The notes: a model not told the origin generated them from the letters alone. 64,000 nt of DNA from Pseudidiomarina sp. CB1 (GCF_024752025.1 NZ_JANTPU010000001.1:434001-498000); one strand, 5' to 3'; shown: positions 1-7,989, numbered from the stretch's first letter. Translations and numbers: made by a program.

Positions 1-912
1 TTCGAAGCACGTTTTAGTTGGCTATTGATGCCGTGGCAGAAGTTTCAGCACTGGCGTCGCCGTAACAGTAAGCAGCAAGCGAAAGAAAATATTTCCGCCC
101 ATTATGATTTGGGTAACGATTTGTATGAAGCGTTTCTAGATCCCGCAATGCAATATTCTAGTGCGGTTTATCCGCATGCTGAAGCTGACCTTGGCGCAGC
201 GCAACAAAATAAACTCAAACGCCTGTGTGACAGCCTTGAGCTCAACGAAAAGGATCATTTACTTGAGATTGGTACAGGGTGGGGCGGCTTAGCGCTATTT
301 GCTGCGAAGCATTACGGGTGCCGAGTGACGACAACGACGATTTCGAGTGAGCAATTCCGTCATGCGAAAGCACAGGTTGAAGCAGCTGGTCTGACGGACA
401 AGGTAACGGTGCTTATGCAAGATTATCGTGACCTAGAAGGGCAGTACGATAAATTGGTGTCCGTTGAGATGATTGAAGCGGTGGGTCGGCAGTTTATGGC
501 CACCTATTTTAAGACCTGCAGCCGACTTCTCAAACCTAATGGTAAGTTCGCTTTGCAAGCGATTACCATTGCTGATCAGCGTATGAAGAGTTATGCCCGC
601 TCTGTAGACTTTATTCAACAGCATGTCTTCCCAGGTGGCTTTTTGCCGTCGTTGACGATGATTACTGAAATGTTTACTAAGCACACGGATATGGTGGTGC
701 GCTATGTGGACGACATCGGTTTTGATTATGCGCGGACGTTGCATGACTGGCGTGAAAAATTCAACCAAGCTCATCCGCAATTGAAGGAGCGCGGCTATGA
801 TGAGCGCTTTGGTCGACTCTGGAATTTCTATTTAAGTTACTGCGAAGGCGGTTTTCTAGAACGCAGTGTGTCGGCAGTACAGCTGGTCGCCACTAAACCG
901 GCATGCCGCTGA
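1..912 (+). CDS. cfa: Cyclopropane-fatty-acyl-phospholipid synthase family methyltransferase, 5' truncated by window edge
   Basis: The reading frame is open from base 1, so the N-terminus lies outside the window; 303 residues are visible, against roughly 380-420 for the family. The family transfers a methylene group from S-adenosylmethionine to the double bond of unsaturated phospholipid acyl chains at the inner membrane. Visible motifs are the N-terminal catalytic-domain stretch QAKENISAHYDLGNDLY and the SAM-binding loop LEIGTGWGG near visible residue 88. The stop codon overlaps the start of the downstream DUF2878 gene, so this is the upstream member of a co-translated cluster (DUF2878, chalcone-isomerase-like, DUF3833). 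That set is often seen next to cfa genes in marine Proteobacteria. The class is well supported; whether the product is a cyclopropane or another modified acyl chain cannot be told from sequence. Confidence 0.93.
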   Translation, partial: FEARFSWLLMPWQKFQHWRRRNSKQQAKENISAHYDLGNDLYEAFLDPAMQYSSAVYPHAEADLGAAQQNKLKRLCDSLELNEKDHLLEIGTGWGGLALFAAKHYGCRVTTTTISSEQFRHAKAQVEAAGLTDKVTVLMQDYRDLEGQYDKLVSVEMIEAVGRQFMATYFKTCSRLLKPNGKFALQAITIADQRMKSYARSVDFIQQHVFPGGFLPSLTMITEMFTKHTDMVVRYVDDIGFDYARTLHDWREKFNQAHPQLKERGYDERFGRLWNFYLSYCEGGFLERSVSAVQLVATKPACR

Positions 913-1445
913 TGTTCAAGCGCTGGCTAGCCAAGGATAATCTGCGCCGTGTTGCGGGGTTATTATGGTTTGATCTCGTTTGGTTTAGCACCGTAGCTGG
1001 GCGAAATGACTGGCTTTGGCTGGCTGTGCCGATAGTGGCGGTACAGATTTATTTGAGCAGCACTCGACCAGGCTTTAATTGGCTACTGTATAGCAAACTG
1101 TTGGTGCTTGGCCTGTTGCTCGAGGCCAGCGTGGTGGCATTGGGTATATTGGACTTTACTGGCGGCTGGTTACCTCTATGGCTACTAGCTTTATGGTGTG
1201 GCTTCGCCGCCATGGTGACCACTACCCTAGATTGGTTGGCGGGGCGCTATACTATAGCTGCGCTGATAGGCATTGCTTCTGGCCCCGTAACCTACGCTGT
1301 AGGAAGCCGTCTCGGGGCCGCTGAATTATTGGTGAGCGAGTGGATAATGTGGCTTGCGTACGCAGTGCTATGGGGCGCGTACATGGTCGTGTTTGCCTGG
1401 TTAATGAAGTCAAGTGAGGTACATCATGCGAAAACAGCACAGTAG
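903..1445 (+). CDS. DUF2878 family integral membrane protein
   Basis: This is a small polytopic protein of 180 residues, rich in Trp and Leu, with about five or six hydrophobic segments spread over its whole length and a short positively charged tail. It resembles the DUF2878 family, whose function is unknown and whose genes typically follow cfa. The first ATG lies inside the end of cfa; a second ATG at 912 forms a TGATG overlap with the cfa stop and is an equally good start. Neither has a clear ribosome-binding site, which fits translational coupling. The next gene begins within its 3' end. A role in the membrane or lipid modification carried out by the cluster is inference from context. Confidence 0.8.
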   Translation: MPLMFKRWLAKDNLRRVAGLLWFDLVWFSTVAGRNDWLWLAVPIVAVQIYLSSTRPGFNWLLYSKLLVLGLLLEASVVALGILDFTGGWLPLWLLALWCGFAAMVTTTLDWLAGRYTIAALIGIASGPVTYAVGSRLGAAELLVSEWIMWLAYAVLWGAYMVVFAWLMKSSEVHHAKTAQ

Positions 1446-1968
1446 AAAACGTATCAAGCGTCTAGTGACCGCTGCGGCCCTCTGTTGTGTTATTGCACCA
1501 ACCATGGCGTTTGCGTGTGAGCCAGAATCAGCCAAAGACTTAAAGCCAGTAGGTAAAACACGATTAAGCGTGTGGTTTTGGGATGTTTATGACGCACAAT
1601 TGCTCACCGACAGTGGCAATTATGATGACTATCAACGGCGGGCATTACGCCTCAGTTATTTACGTGATATCAAAGCGAAAGACCTTGTCGATACCACAAA
1701 AGAAGAGTGGCAGCGTCTTGAGGTGACTGTCTCGAATGAGCACACACAATGGCTCGACAAATTGAATAAGATGTGGCCCGATGTAAGCGAGGGCGACTGC
1801 CTGATGTTGGTCGAGAACGAGCAGGGGCACAGCACCTTCTATAATGCTGAAGGGGTACTTGGTTCCGTCGAGTCGGCGCAATTCACCGAGGATTTCTTGG
1901 CGATTTGGCTAAGTCCTAACTCGCGTTTCAAAGAAGAACGCAATGAATTGATTGGAGCGACGCAATGA
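1426..1968 (+). CDS. Secreted chalcone-isomerase-like protein
   Basis: The product has 180 residues with a basic N-terminus (RKQHSRKRIKRL) and a hydrophobic core ending in AFA, a probable Sec signal peptide, so it is expected in the periplasm. The body matches the bacterial chalcone isomerase-like family: WFWDVYDAQLL near the mature N-terminus, LSYLRDI, and the C-terminal DFLAIWLSP. Plant chalcone isomerase chemistry should not be assumed; bacterial members are mostly uncharacterised, and relatives bind fatty acids. I chose the ATG at 1426 because TGAGG lies a suitable distance upstream; a GTG at 1414 is less likely. The gene overlaps the end of the DUF2878 gene by 20 bases and the next gene by four (ATGA). 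Its place in the cfa cluster suggests handling of modified acyl chains, which is inference. Confidence 0.78.
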   Translation: MRKQHSRKRIKRLVTAAALCCVIAPTMAFACEPESAKDLKPVGKTRLSVWFWDVYDAQLLTDSGNYDDYQRRALRLSYLRDIKAKDLVDTTKEEWQRLEVTVSNEHTQWLDKLNKMWPDVSEGDCLMLVENEQGHSTFYNAEGVLGSVESAQFTEDFLAIWLSPNSRFKEERNELIGATQ

Positions 1969-2492
1969 AACGTTTACACCTTCTCTTTATCAGTCTAATG
2001 GCGCTAGCCGTTGTCGGTTGTTCAACCTCGTTAGATACCTATAAGAATGTAGAGCCACACCTTAAACTTGAAGCGTTTTTCAACGGTGAGCTTGAAGCTT
2101 ATGGCATCGTGCAGGATTACAGTGGTGAAGTCATACAGCGCTTTCGTGTCGAACTTGTTGGGAGTTGGGAAGGTAACGAAGGGGTACTTGATGAAACCTT
2201 TTACTATGCCGACGGCAGTACGCAAAAACGTATTTGGTATCTGACGAAAACTGCTCCAGACCGTTACGAAGGTCGCGCTAGTGACGTCGAAGGGGTCGCC
2301 GAAGGCAAGGTGGCAGGGAATACTTTAAACTGGACGTATGTTCTCAACATTGAACTCGACGGTGAACCTTTTGCGGTAAAACTGGATGACTGGCTTTACC
2401 TCGTCGACGAAGACAACATGATCAATCGTACCCAAATGTACAAGTATGGTTTCAATGTTGGTGAAATCACACTTTATATTGGTAAAAAGTAA
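1965..2492 (+). CDS. DUF3833 family lipoprotein
   Basis: The product is 175 residues with a type II signal peptide: a hydrophobic stretch ending in the lipobox VVGC, with Cys19 the predicted lipidation site. The body (KLEAFFNGELEAYGIVQD, RFRVELVGSW, FYYADGSTQKRIWYL) matches the DUF3833 family of small lipocalin-like beta-rich lipoproteins of unknown function. It starts in an ATGA overlap with the preceding chalcone-isomerase-like gene and is the last gene of the cfa operon, followed immediately by a strong intrinsic terminator. Family assignment is fairly secure. A lipid-carrier or envelope role for the cluster is inference only. Confidence 0.82.
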   Translation: MKRLHLLFISLMALAVVGCSTSLDTYKNVEPHLKLEAFFNGELEAYGIVQDYSGEVIQRFRVELVGSWEGNEGVLDETFYYADGSTQKRIWYLTKTAPDRYEGRASDVEGVAEGKVAGNTLNWTYVLNIELDGEPFAVKLDDWLYLVDEDNMINRTQMYKYGFNVGEITLYIGKK

Positions 2493-2493
2493 T

Positions 2494-2524
2494 AAAAAAG
2501 CAGCTCTAAGAGCTGCTTTTTTTT
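2494..2524. terminator. Bidirectional intrinsic terminator
   Basis: A perfect 9-bp inverted repeat (AGCAGCTCT / AGAGCTGCT), flanked by A6 on the left and T8 on the right, sits between the convergent DUF3833 lipoprotein gene and the H1-like gene. The A and T tracts make it work for transcripts from either side. Confidence 0.85.
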
Positions 2525-2541
2525 ACCTAGCTTAACCCTTT

Positions 2542-2934
2542 CTAGTAACCACGCGGTAAGCGCGAAAGACTTGAGCCTTCTTCAAGTTTTTGGCGCCAGA
2601 GTTCACGAGCAGTTAAACCATTGCCTGAACTCTTAGTTTTAACTCCAGCTTTCTTTTCAGCAGGCTTTTTGGCCGCAGGTTTTTTGCTAGTGGCTTTTTT
2701 CGCTGGTGCTTTGGTTGCTTTTTTAGCTGCAGGCTTGTCAGCTTTAGGTGCTGGCGCACTCTTACCGCCGGCCAAAGCTTCTGCTTCTTCAGCAAGTTGT
2801 GCCAAGCGCATATTTTTGCCACCATCTACACTATACCAGCCACTTTTAGCCTCGATAGTAGGTTTTTTACCGTGTGCCTTTTCGTAGGCTGCGGTAAAAT
2901 CGGCGACCACTTGGTCTTTATCAAGTTTGCTCAT
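2542..2934 (-). CDS. Histone H1-like Lys/Ala/Pro-rich basic protein
   Basis: The protein has 130 residues in three parts. Residues 1-57 form a conventional, probably helical head (DQVVADFTAAYEKAHGKKP, then SGWYSVDGG). Residues 58-103 form a low-complexity linker made almost only of Lys, Ala and Pro in PAKKA-type repeats, like eukaryotic H1 tails and bacterial H1-like proteins such as AlgP. Residues 104-130 form a distinct short tail (GLTARELWRQKLEEG, ending RLPRGY). No signal peptide is visible. The composition suggests nucleic-acid binding in the nucleoid, but I do not recognise the head domain and no function is proven. The gene is monocistronic, has an AAAGGG ribosome-binding site, a near-consensus promoter at 2973-3001 and its own terminator, which suggests strong expression. 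Confidence 0.75.
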   Translation of the reverse strand: MSKLDKDQVVADFTAAYEKAHGKKPTIEAKSGWYSVDGGKNMRLAQLAEEAEALAGGKSAPAPKADKPAAKKATKAPAKKATSKKPAAKKPAEKKAGVKTKSSGNGLTARELWRQKLEEGSSLSRLPRGY

Positions 2935-2972
2935 GGAAAAACCCTTTGCATATTGAGTAAAAGTTCTCCATT

Positions 2973-3001
2973 TTTATACCGTTTTTTGCGCACTATGTCT
3001 A
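2973..3001 (-). promoter_or_regulatory. Near-consensus sigma70 promoter of the H1-like gene
   Basis: On the minus strand, TAGACA (five of six to TTGACA) and TATAAA (five of six to TATAAT) are separated by exactly 17 bases. The -10 lies 38 bases upstream of the ATG at 2934. Confidence 0.6.
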
Positions 3002-3051
3002 ATTTTGTCTTATTTTCGGCGAAAATGCGTAACAAAAGAGGAGCCAAGGAC

Positions 3052-3807
3052 GTGAAACGAGCAGAATTACAGAGTTACTTAAACAATTTTTTGGCGATTG
3101 ATCGCGTCAAAGACTATTGCCCGAACGGCTTACAGGTCGAGGGGCGCGATAGCATACAAAAGATCATCACTGGAGTGACAGCCTGCCAAGCATTAATCGA
3201 GCACGCCGTCGCCGAGGATGCGGATGCCATTTTGGTGCACCACGGCTATTTTTGGAAAGGTGAACCAGCAGAAATACTGGGGATGAAGAAGCGGCGTCTA
3301 CAACTCTTGTTACGCAATGATATTAATTTATTTGCGTATCATTTACCGCTGGATGTCCATCCGCGTTTGGGAAATAACGCCCAGTTGGCGCGACTTATGG
3401 ATTGGCCCGATCCTTCACCGTTAACAACTGTTGAGCCGGAGGGCGTGGTCATGTATGCGGAGCTGTCGCACGACGAGAGCGCAGTAAGCCTTGCCGAGCA
3501 ATTGGAACAACGGCTAGGACGTCCATTATTTTGCGCTGAGCATAACGACCAAGCCATACGTCGAATCGCTTGGTGCACTGGTGGTGGTCAAGGGTTTATC
3601 GATGCAGCGGCACAAGCAGGCTGTGATGCTTTTATTACCGGAGAGGTTTCAGAGCAAACCATTCATAGCGCCCGCGAGCAGGGAATTGCTTTTTATGCAG
3701 CAGGACATCATGCTACGGAGCGTTATGGTATCCAAGCGTTGGGCGAACATTTGGCTGAGCAATTTGGCTTTGCTCATCGTTTTATTGACATAGATAGCCC
3801 AGCTTAA
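3052..3807 (+). CDS. Nif3-like dinuclear metal-centre protein (YbgI family)
   Basis: The product is 251 residues, close to the 247 of E. coli YbgI. Nif3/YbgI proteins form hexameric toroids with a dinuclear metal site in each subunit; their reaction is not settled. Metal-ligand motifs are visible: ILVHHGYFWKG, AYHLPLDVHPRLGNN, and near the C-terminus AAGHHATERYG. I chose the GTG at 3052 because GAGGAG lies nine bases upstream and the product then begins KRAELQSYLNNFL like its relatives. The frame is open further upstream, but that extension crosses the promoter of the divergent H1-like gene and is not protein-like. cmoM follows 32 bases downstream on the same strand. The family is secure; the physiological role is unknown. 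Confidence 0.88.
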   Translation: MKRAELQSYLNNFLAIDRVKDYCPNGLQVEGRDSIQKIITGVTACQALIEHAVAEDADAILVHHGYFWKGEPAEILGMKKRRLQLLLRNDINLFAYHLPLDVHPRLGNNAQLARLMDWPDPSPLTTVEPEGVVMYAELSHDESAVSLAEQLEQRLGRPLFCAEHNDQAIRRIAWCTGGGQGFIDAAAQAGCDAFITGEVSEQTIHSAREQGIAFYAAGHHATERYGIQALGEHLAEQFGFAHRFIDIDSPA

Positions 3808-3839
3808 GCGTTGTGCCGTCCTAATTGCAGAGAAGTTTT

Positions 3840-4622
3840 GTGAGTAAACACACAAAGGATCAAAGTTTCGCCGGGCTTACGGACAAGTTTGCGAAAAATA
3901 TTTATGCTACGGCTAAAGGGCAGATTCGTTTAGCCGTGTTAGCCCGTGACCTTGCGCCTTTATATCAGCAGTCAACCCCCCTGCGGGTATTAGATATTGG
4001 CGCGGGTATAGGACAGTTTTCGCAAAACTTTGCGCGGCATGGACATCATGTGACCCATACTGACATTGCGGACGATATGGTTTTAGCGGCTCAGAAGCGG
4101 CATCAACACGAAGGGTTAAGTAGCTATTACAGTTATCATTGTGCGAGCTTACAAAAGCTTCCAGAGCTGTTGCAAGGGGAACAGTTTGACGTCGTATTAT
4201 GCCATGCCGTACTCGAATGGTTAGCAGAACCAGCAGATGCGTTGCCACTATTAAAGCGCTTTTTGAAACCCCACGGCAAGCTATCGCTGATGTTTTATAA
4301 TCGTGACGCCAAGCTAATGGCGAACATGGTATTCGGCAATTTTGATTATGTAGAAGCCGACTTGCAGGTCAAAAAGCGCGTGCGTATGAGTCCACAGCAG
4401 CCGATAGCGCCCGCAGCGATGGACCTTTGGCTAAAAGAACACAAGCTGATGGTACTCCAACGTACTGGAGTTCGTTGTTTCCATGATTACTTACGAGAGC
4501 CTGAACAGGGTAAACAGCACTTTGAGCAGTTGCTAAGGCTGGAGTTGCAATACAATCAACAGCAACCGTTTGCGTCATTGGGCCGCTATCAACACTGGCA
4601 AATCACCCATGCAGACGACTAA
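3840..4622 (+). CDS. cmoM: tRNA 5-carboxymethoxyuridine methyltransferase
   Basis: The protein of 260 residues matches E. coli CmoM (formerly SmtA) over its whole length. CmoM uses SAM to methylate 5-carboxymethoxyuridine at the tRNA wobble position, giving the methyl ester. Diagnostic stretches are FAKNIYATAKGQ, the SAM motif VLDIGAGIGQF, LCHAVLEWLAEP, LSLMFYNRDAKLMANMV, GNFDYV, and GVRCFHDYLRE. I selected the GTG at 3840 because AGAGAAG stands just before it; a TTG at 3825 is possible. Its 3' end overlaps the start of the lipid kinase gene by 14 bases, so the two are probably co-transcribed although functionally unrelated. Confidence 0.92.
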   Translation: MSKHTKDQSFAGLTDKFAKNIYATAKGQIRLAVLARDLAPLYQQSTPLRVLDIGAGIGQFSQNFARHGHHVTHTDIADDMVLAAQKRHQHEGLSSYYSYHCASLQKLPELLQGEQFDVVLCHAVLEWLAEPADALPLLKRFLKPHGKLSLMFYNRDAKLMANMVFGNFDYVEADLQVKKRVRMSPQQPIAPAAMDLWLKEHKLMVLQRTGVRCFHDYLREPEQGKQHFEQLLRLELQYNQQQPFASLGRYQHWQITHADD

Positions 4623-5499
4623 GGTACTTATTTATGTAAAGTCCTTAGTTGCGCTGAACCGCCAGAAGGCGGCGGTCTATCGTGAATTTTTTAGCAGTCA
4701 TTTAGCTGGCAATGCGGTTACTCTGGTCGAGAGTAGCCCAGAGCGTGAGTACGACATTGGTCGATTAAAACAGTGGGTACGTCGTCTCGAAACGGATGAC
4801 ATCGGCGAGTTAGTAGTGATTGGCGGTGATGGCAGCGTGAATATAGCTGCGCATGCCTGCGTCAACACAGCTGTTCGGTTAAGTGTTGTACCAGCAGGGA
4901 CGGGGAATGATTTCGCGACAGCGCTTGGTATTGTCAATTGGCGTTGGCGTCTACAGGGTGAACCTGTGCTAAGGCAACGCTCTGTCGGGTGTATTGACCA
5001 GCATATTTTTATCAATCATGCTGGAGCCGGCATAAGTGTTGCGTTACGCGAGCTGCAGAGTACGTGGAGCAAACGTTGGTTAAAGCGCTATTCCTATCTA
5101 TGGGCGCTGGTCCGGTATTTGTTTGTGCGCCCAAGTGGGCGCTGTCTTATAAGAGATGAACAGGGCCGTGCGTGGGAATTTCAGGTTGCCGCGGTCAATC
5201 GGGCGATTGGCGGTGGCATCATTGTGTATCCGACAGCCGAATTAGAAACTCAGGTTCTCGGCGTTCTGCAAGTACCACGCCTATCGCGTTGGCGGCAACT
5301 AAGTGCGCTTTTTTGGATTCTGCGCAAACAGCCCGACAAAAGTACGCTGTTAGGTTGTCATGAAACTGCTACCTTTACCTTAGCCGATGCAAATAACATC
5401 ATTGAGCTGGACGGCGATGCCATTGAGCTGCAAGGCCCTGCAACAGCGGCAGTGATGAGCAACGCATTGAATGTTTATACCCAAGGGAGAACGCAATGA
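4609..5499 (+). CDS. Diacylglycerol/lipid kinase family protein (YegS-like)
   Basis: The product has 296 residues with the diacylglycerol-kinase catalytic fold: the nucleotide-binding motif VVIGGDGSVN (first motif Gly at residue 72) and VPAGTGNDFATALG, both hallmark motifs. Members phosphorylate a lipid such as diacylglycerol, phosphatidylglycerol or a sphingoid base with ATP at the cytoplasmic face of the membrane. The exact lipid cannot be inferred. I took the ATG at 4609, inside the end of cmoM, because the open frame upstream only duplicates the cmoM coding region. The stop overlaps the next ATG (ATGA), implying coupling with the dehydrogenase gene. Confidence 0.87.
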   Translation: MQTTKVLIYVKSLVALNRQKAAVYREFFSSHLAGNAVTLVESSPEREYDIGRLKQWVRRLETDDIGELVVIGGDGSVNIAAHACVNTAVRLSVVPAGTGNDFATALGIVNWRWRLQGEPVLRQRSVGCIDQHIFINHAGAGISVALRELQSTWSKRWLKRYSYLWALVRYLFVRPSGRCLIRDEQGRAWEFQVAAVNRAIGGGIIVYPTAELETQVLGVLQVPRLSRWRQLSALFWILRKQPDKSTLLGCHETATFTLADANNIIELDGDAIELQGPATAAVMSNALNVYTQGRTQ

Positions 5500-6365
5500 A
5501 ATGTGCATTTATCGGACTTGGTGTCATGGGCTACCCTATGGCCGGTCACCTGCAACGCAACGGGTTCGCAACTACCGTTTATAATCGCACCACAGCGAAA
5601 GCACAGCAGTGGGTTAAAGACTACGGCGGTGACTACGCAGAGACCCCGCGCGAAGCTGCCACTGGCGCAGATGTGGTGATGGTATGTGTGGGCAATGACG
5701 AAGATGTCCGCAGTGTGTTTTATGGTGATGATGGCCTATTGGCGAGTATTGCCGAGAACACTATTGTTATTGACCATACAACAGCTTCAGCCGAGCTTGC
5801 TCGAGAACTCTCCGACGAAGTGCATCATCGCGTGGCTTACTTTCTCGACGCGCCGGTGTCAGGCGGTCAGCAGGGTGCTGAAAATGGCGCGCTTACCGCT
5901 ATGATTGGCGGTGATCGCGATGCCTTTGATGACGCTCAAGCTGCCTTAAAATGCTATTGCAAAACCCGTGAGTACATGGGCCCGGCGGGCCATGGGCAGT
6001 TAGCCAAAATGGTGAACCAGATCTGTATCGCTGGCGTCGTTCAAGGTTTAGCCGAAGGCTTACAGCTGGCACGTAAAGTTGGCCTTGATGCTGACACTCT
6101 AATTCGTGCGATCAGTCAAGGGGCTGCGGGCTCGTGGCAGATGCAGAACCGCTATCAAACCATGTGGCAGGGCCACTACGAGCACGGGTTTGCCGTTGAT
6201 TGGATGCGTAAAGACTTGAAAATCGCGCTAGAGGAGGCTGATCGTAATGGCTTGAGCATGCCATTAACCGCGTTGGTTGATCAGTTCTACGCTGAAGTCC
6301 AACAAATGGGTGGCAGCCGCTGGGACACCTCCAGCCTCCTAGCCCGACTTGAAAAACACACCTAG
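5496..6365 (+). CDS. NAD(P)-dependent beta-hydroxyacid dehydrogenase (3-hydroxyisobutyrate dehydrogenase family)
   Basis: The product is 289 residues and the architecture is standard: the N-terminal Rossmann loop FIGLGVMGYPMAGHL, the substrate-binding signature DAPVSGGQQGAENG, and the catalytic-lysine helix GHGQLAKMVNQ. The family oxidises or reduces 3-hydroxy acids such as 3-hydroxyisobutyrate, tartronate semialdehyde or sulfolactaldehyde. The specific substrate cannot be named, and no valine-degradation genes are nearby. It starts in an ATGA overlap with the lipid kinase gene and ends just before a bidirectional terminator, so it is the last gene of the group beginning with nif3/cmoM. Confidence 0.9.
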   Translation: MKCAFIGLGVMGYPMAGHLQRNGFATTVYNRTTAKAQQWVKDYGGDYAETPREAATGADVVMVCVGNDEDVRSVFYGDDGLLASIAENTIVIDHTTASAELARELSDEVHHRVAYFLDAPVSGGQQGAENGALTAMIGGDRDAFDDAQAALKCYCKTREYMGPAGHGQLAKMVNQICIAGVVQGLAEGLQLARKVGLDADTLIRAISQGAAGSWQMQNRYQTMWQGHYEHGFAVDWMRKDLKIALEEADRNGLSMPLTALVDQFYAEVQQMGGSRWDTSSLLARLEKHT

Positions 6366-6391
6366 ATCTGCATCTGGTAACGAGCGCCCAC

Positions 6392-6421
6392 AAAAAAGCC
6401 CCAAAAACAGGGGCTTTTTTT
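6392..6421. terminator. Bidirectional intrinsic terminator
   Basis: The stem GCCCC / GGGGC has a 7-nt AAAAACA loop and is extended by A6 on the left and T7 on the right. It lies between the convergent dehydrogenase and DUF1329 genes and can serve both. Confidence 0.85.
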
Positions 6422-6454
6422 AGTTTCGCTTTCGTATTCTGTTTTTTGTTTTAT

Positions 6455-6482
6455 CAAACAACAAACAGCAAATAGCAAACAA
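6455..6482. repeat. Four imperfect tandem heptamers (CAAACAA-like)
   Basis: Four consecutive 7-mers read CAAACAA, CAAACAG, CAAATAG, CAAACAA. The first two also pair with GTTTTTTGTTT just to their left (6441-6451, one mismatch, 4-nt loop). The array lies in the 3' untranslated region of the DUF1329 gene, before the terminator. Confidence 0.6.
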
Positions 6483-6489
6483 CGCTTTT

Positions 6490-7845
6490 TTAACGGATAC
6501 CCATCCGACGTAACGCAGAAGTACTGAAATCACTGCGTTCTGGCTCGATATCAAAGTTCATGTACTCTGATTCTTCGTTTGCTAAGCCTAGTAACACGTA
6601 GCGACCAGAGTTCAAGTCGTACAGCGCTTCAGCAGCCATCCACGGGGTATCGTGATAGTAGAACTGAGTATTGTAAGCTTCAGCTACACGCCAAAGTTCG
6701 CCACGGTTGTCGTAATGATCGATAACACTTGCAGTCCAAGTATCTTCGTCGATAAACATATGACGCGTTTGATAAATGTGACGCTCACCGTCTTTCAGGG
6801 TTGCTTTCACTTCCCAAACACGGTGTTTCTCGTAACGAACAAGATCTTGGTCCATGTGACCAGCGTTGATAATGTCATCATAGCTAAGGCTAGTATCCAT
6901 CAACTTGTAATTGTTGTATGGAATGTACATTTCGCGCTTGCCAACCAGTTCCCAATTGTACTTGTTAGGAGCACCGTTGAACATGTCGAGACCGTCAGAG
7001 GTACGAAGGCCATCTGATGCTGTACCCGGACCGTCGTAAGATACGTTAGGTGCACGACGCACGCGACGTTGACCGGCATTATAGAGCCATGCACGACGGC
7101 CTTCTTTTACCTGGTTAATGGTTTCGTGAACCAATAGCACTGTACCGGTTTGACGAGCAGGGGCTAATACTTCTTGCAAGAAGTAGAACAAGATATTGTC
7201 GTCAGCTGCTTCACGCCCGCTTTCCATGTACTCAGGGAAAACTAACGATTCGCGCAATAGAACTGGAACAAAGTTGCCATCTTCCAGTACGGGGAATTGA
7301 TTAACTAAACGTTGTACTGCACCGCCACGATAACGGGTGATGTGATTCCAGATGATTTCCAAACCATTTTCAGGGATTGGGAAGGGGACGTGCATCTTGA
7401 AGTTTTCTAGACCGTTACCGCCGGCAACCATTTCTGCGTTGGTCGCGTTTTCTTTGATAACGTCATAAACTTCCTGGGGATACGCAGCACTACGATGGGT
7501 AGGATAGATGTTCATTTTGTAATCAGGGTACTTCTCGAACATCGCTACCTGACCTGCCGAAAGCATATCTTTATGATCGTCAAGATTAGCGCTGGTGATG
7601 GTGAATAAAATTTCATCATCGGCATAAGGGTCTGCTGGGCGTGATGGGATCTCGCCGTCAGCCTTTACACTGTAGCCGCCAGTCCAAGCAGGGATAGAGC
7701 CATCAGCGTTACCCGCCATTTCGGCACCTACTGGGGTTAAATCATTGCCTAAGCGCGCCGCTTCTTCTGGCGTGACCTTGGCCATAACGCTGGCTGAAAT
7801 TACCGATAGCGCAAATACTCCAGCCTTCAGCATCATTTTATTCAT
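6490..7845 (-). CDS. DUF1329 domain-containing secreted protein
   Basis: The product is 451 residues with a clear Sec signal peptide (short basic start, hydrophobic core ending SVMAK), then VTPEEAARLGNDLTPVGAEMAGN. This N-terminal pattern and the later repeats of Tyr/Trp-rich strands (HRVWEVKATLK, GERHIYQTRHMFIDEDTW) are typical of DUF1329, an outer-membrane-associated or periplasmic family with a likely beta-rich, LolB-like fold. The gene is divergent from a YCF48-like and an MMPL transporter gene. In many Proteobacteria DUF1302, DUF1329, YCF48 and MMPL genes occur together, so export or trafficking of a hydrophobic compound across the envelope is a reasonable inference. The DUF1302 partner is not in this window. 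The ATG at 7845 is preceded by AAGGAA. Confidence 0.87.
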   Translation of the reverse strand: MNKMMLKAGVFALSVISASVMAKVTPEEAARLGNDLTPVGAEMAGNADGSIPAWTGGYSVKADGEIPSRPADPYADDEILFTITSANLDDHKDMLSAGQVAMFEKYPDYKMNIYPTHRSAAYPQEVYDVIKENATNAEMVAGGNGLENFKMHVPFPIPENGLEIIWNHITRYRGGAVQRLVNQFPVLEDGNFVPVLLRESLVFPEYMESGREAADDNILFYFLQEVLAPARQTGTVLLVHETINQVKEGRRAWLYNAGQRRVRRAPNVSYDGPGTASDGLRTSDGLDMFNGAPNKYNWELVGKREMYIPYNNYKLMDTSLSYDDIINAGHMDQDLVRYEKHRVWEVKATLKDGERHIYQTRHMFIDEDTWTASVIDHYDNRGELWRVAEAYNTQFYYHDTPWMAAEALYDLNSGRYVLLGLANEESEYMNFDIEPERSDFSTSALRRMGIR

Positions 7846-7961
7846 GGTTTTTTCCTTGTTTGTTCTATGTACCTAGCTAAAGCTACATTAAAAAATAGAA
7901 AAATTAAATGCCCAGCTAACACTAGCGTTTATACGCATCTCACGGTAAGGTATCAGCTGGT

Positions 7962-7989
7962 TTGACCTGTCTTAATTTATCCATAGCAT
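7962..7989 (+). promoter_or_regulatory. Putative promoter of the YCF48-MMPL operon
   Basis: TTGACC (five of six) and TAGCAT (four of six) are separated by 16 bases, 70 bases upstream of the ATG at 8060. The call is by consensus only. Confidence 0.4.

Noticed and set aside
2621-2887. 88-residue open frame antisense to the H1-like gene
   Set aside because: Its Ala/Gly/Phe-rich sequence is simply the complement of the Lys/Ala repeat codons; no ribosome-binding site or family resemblance.
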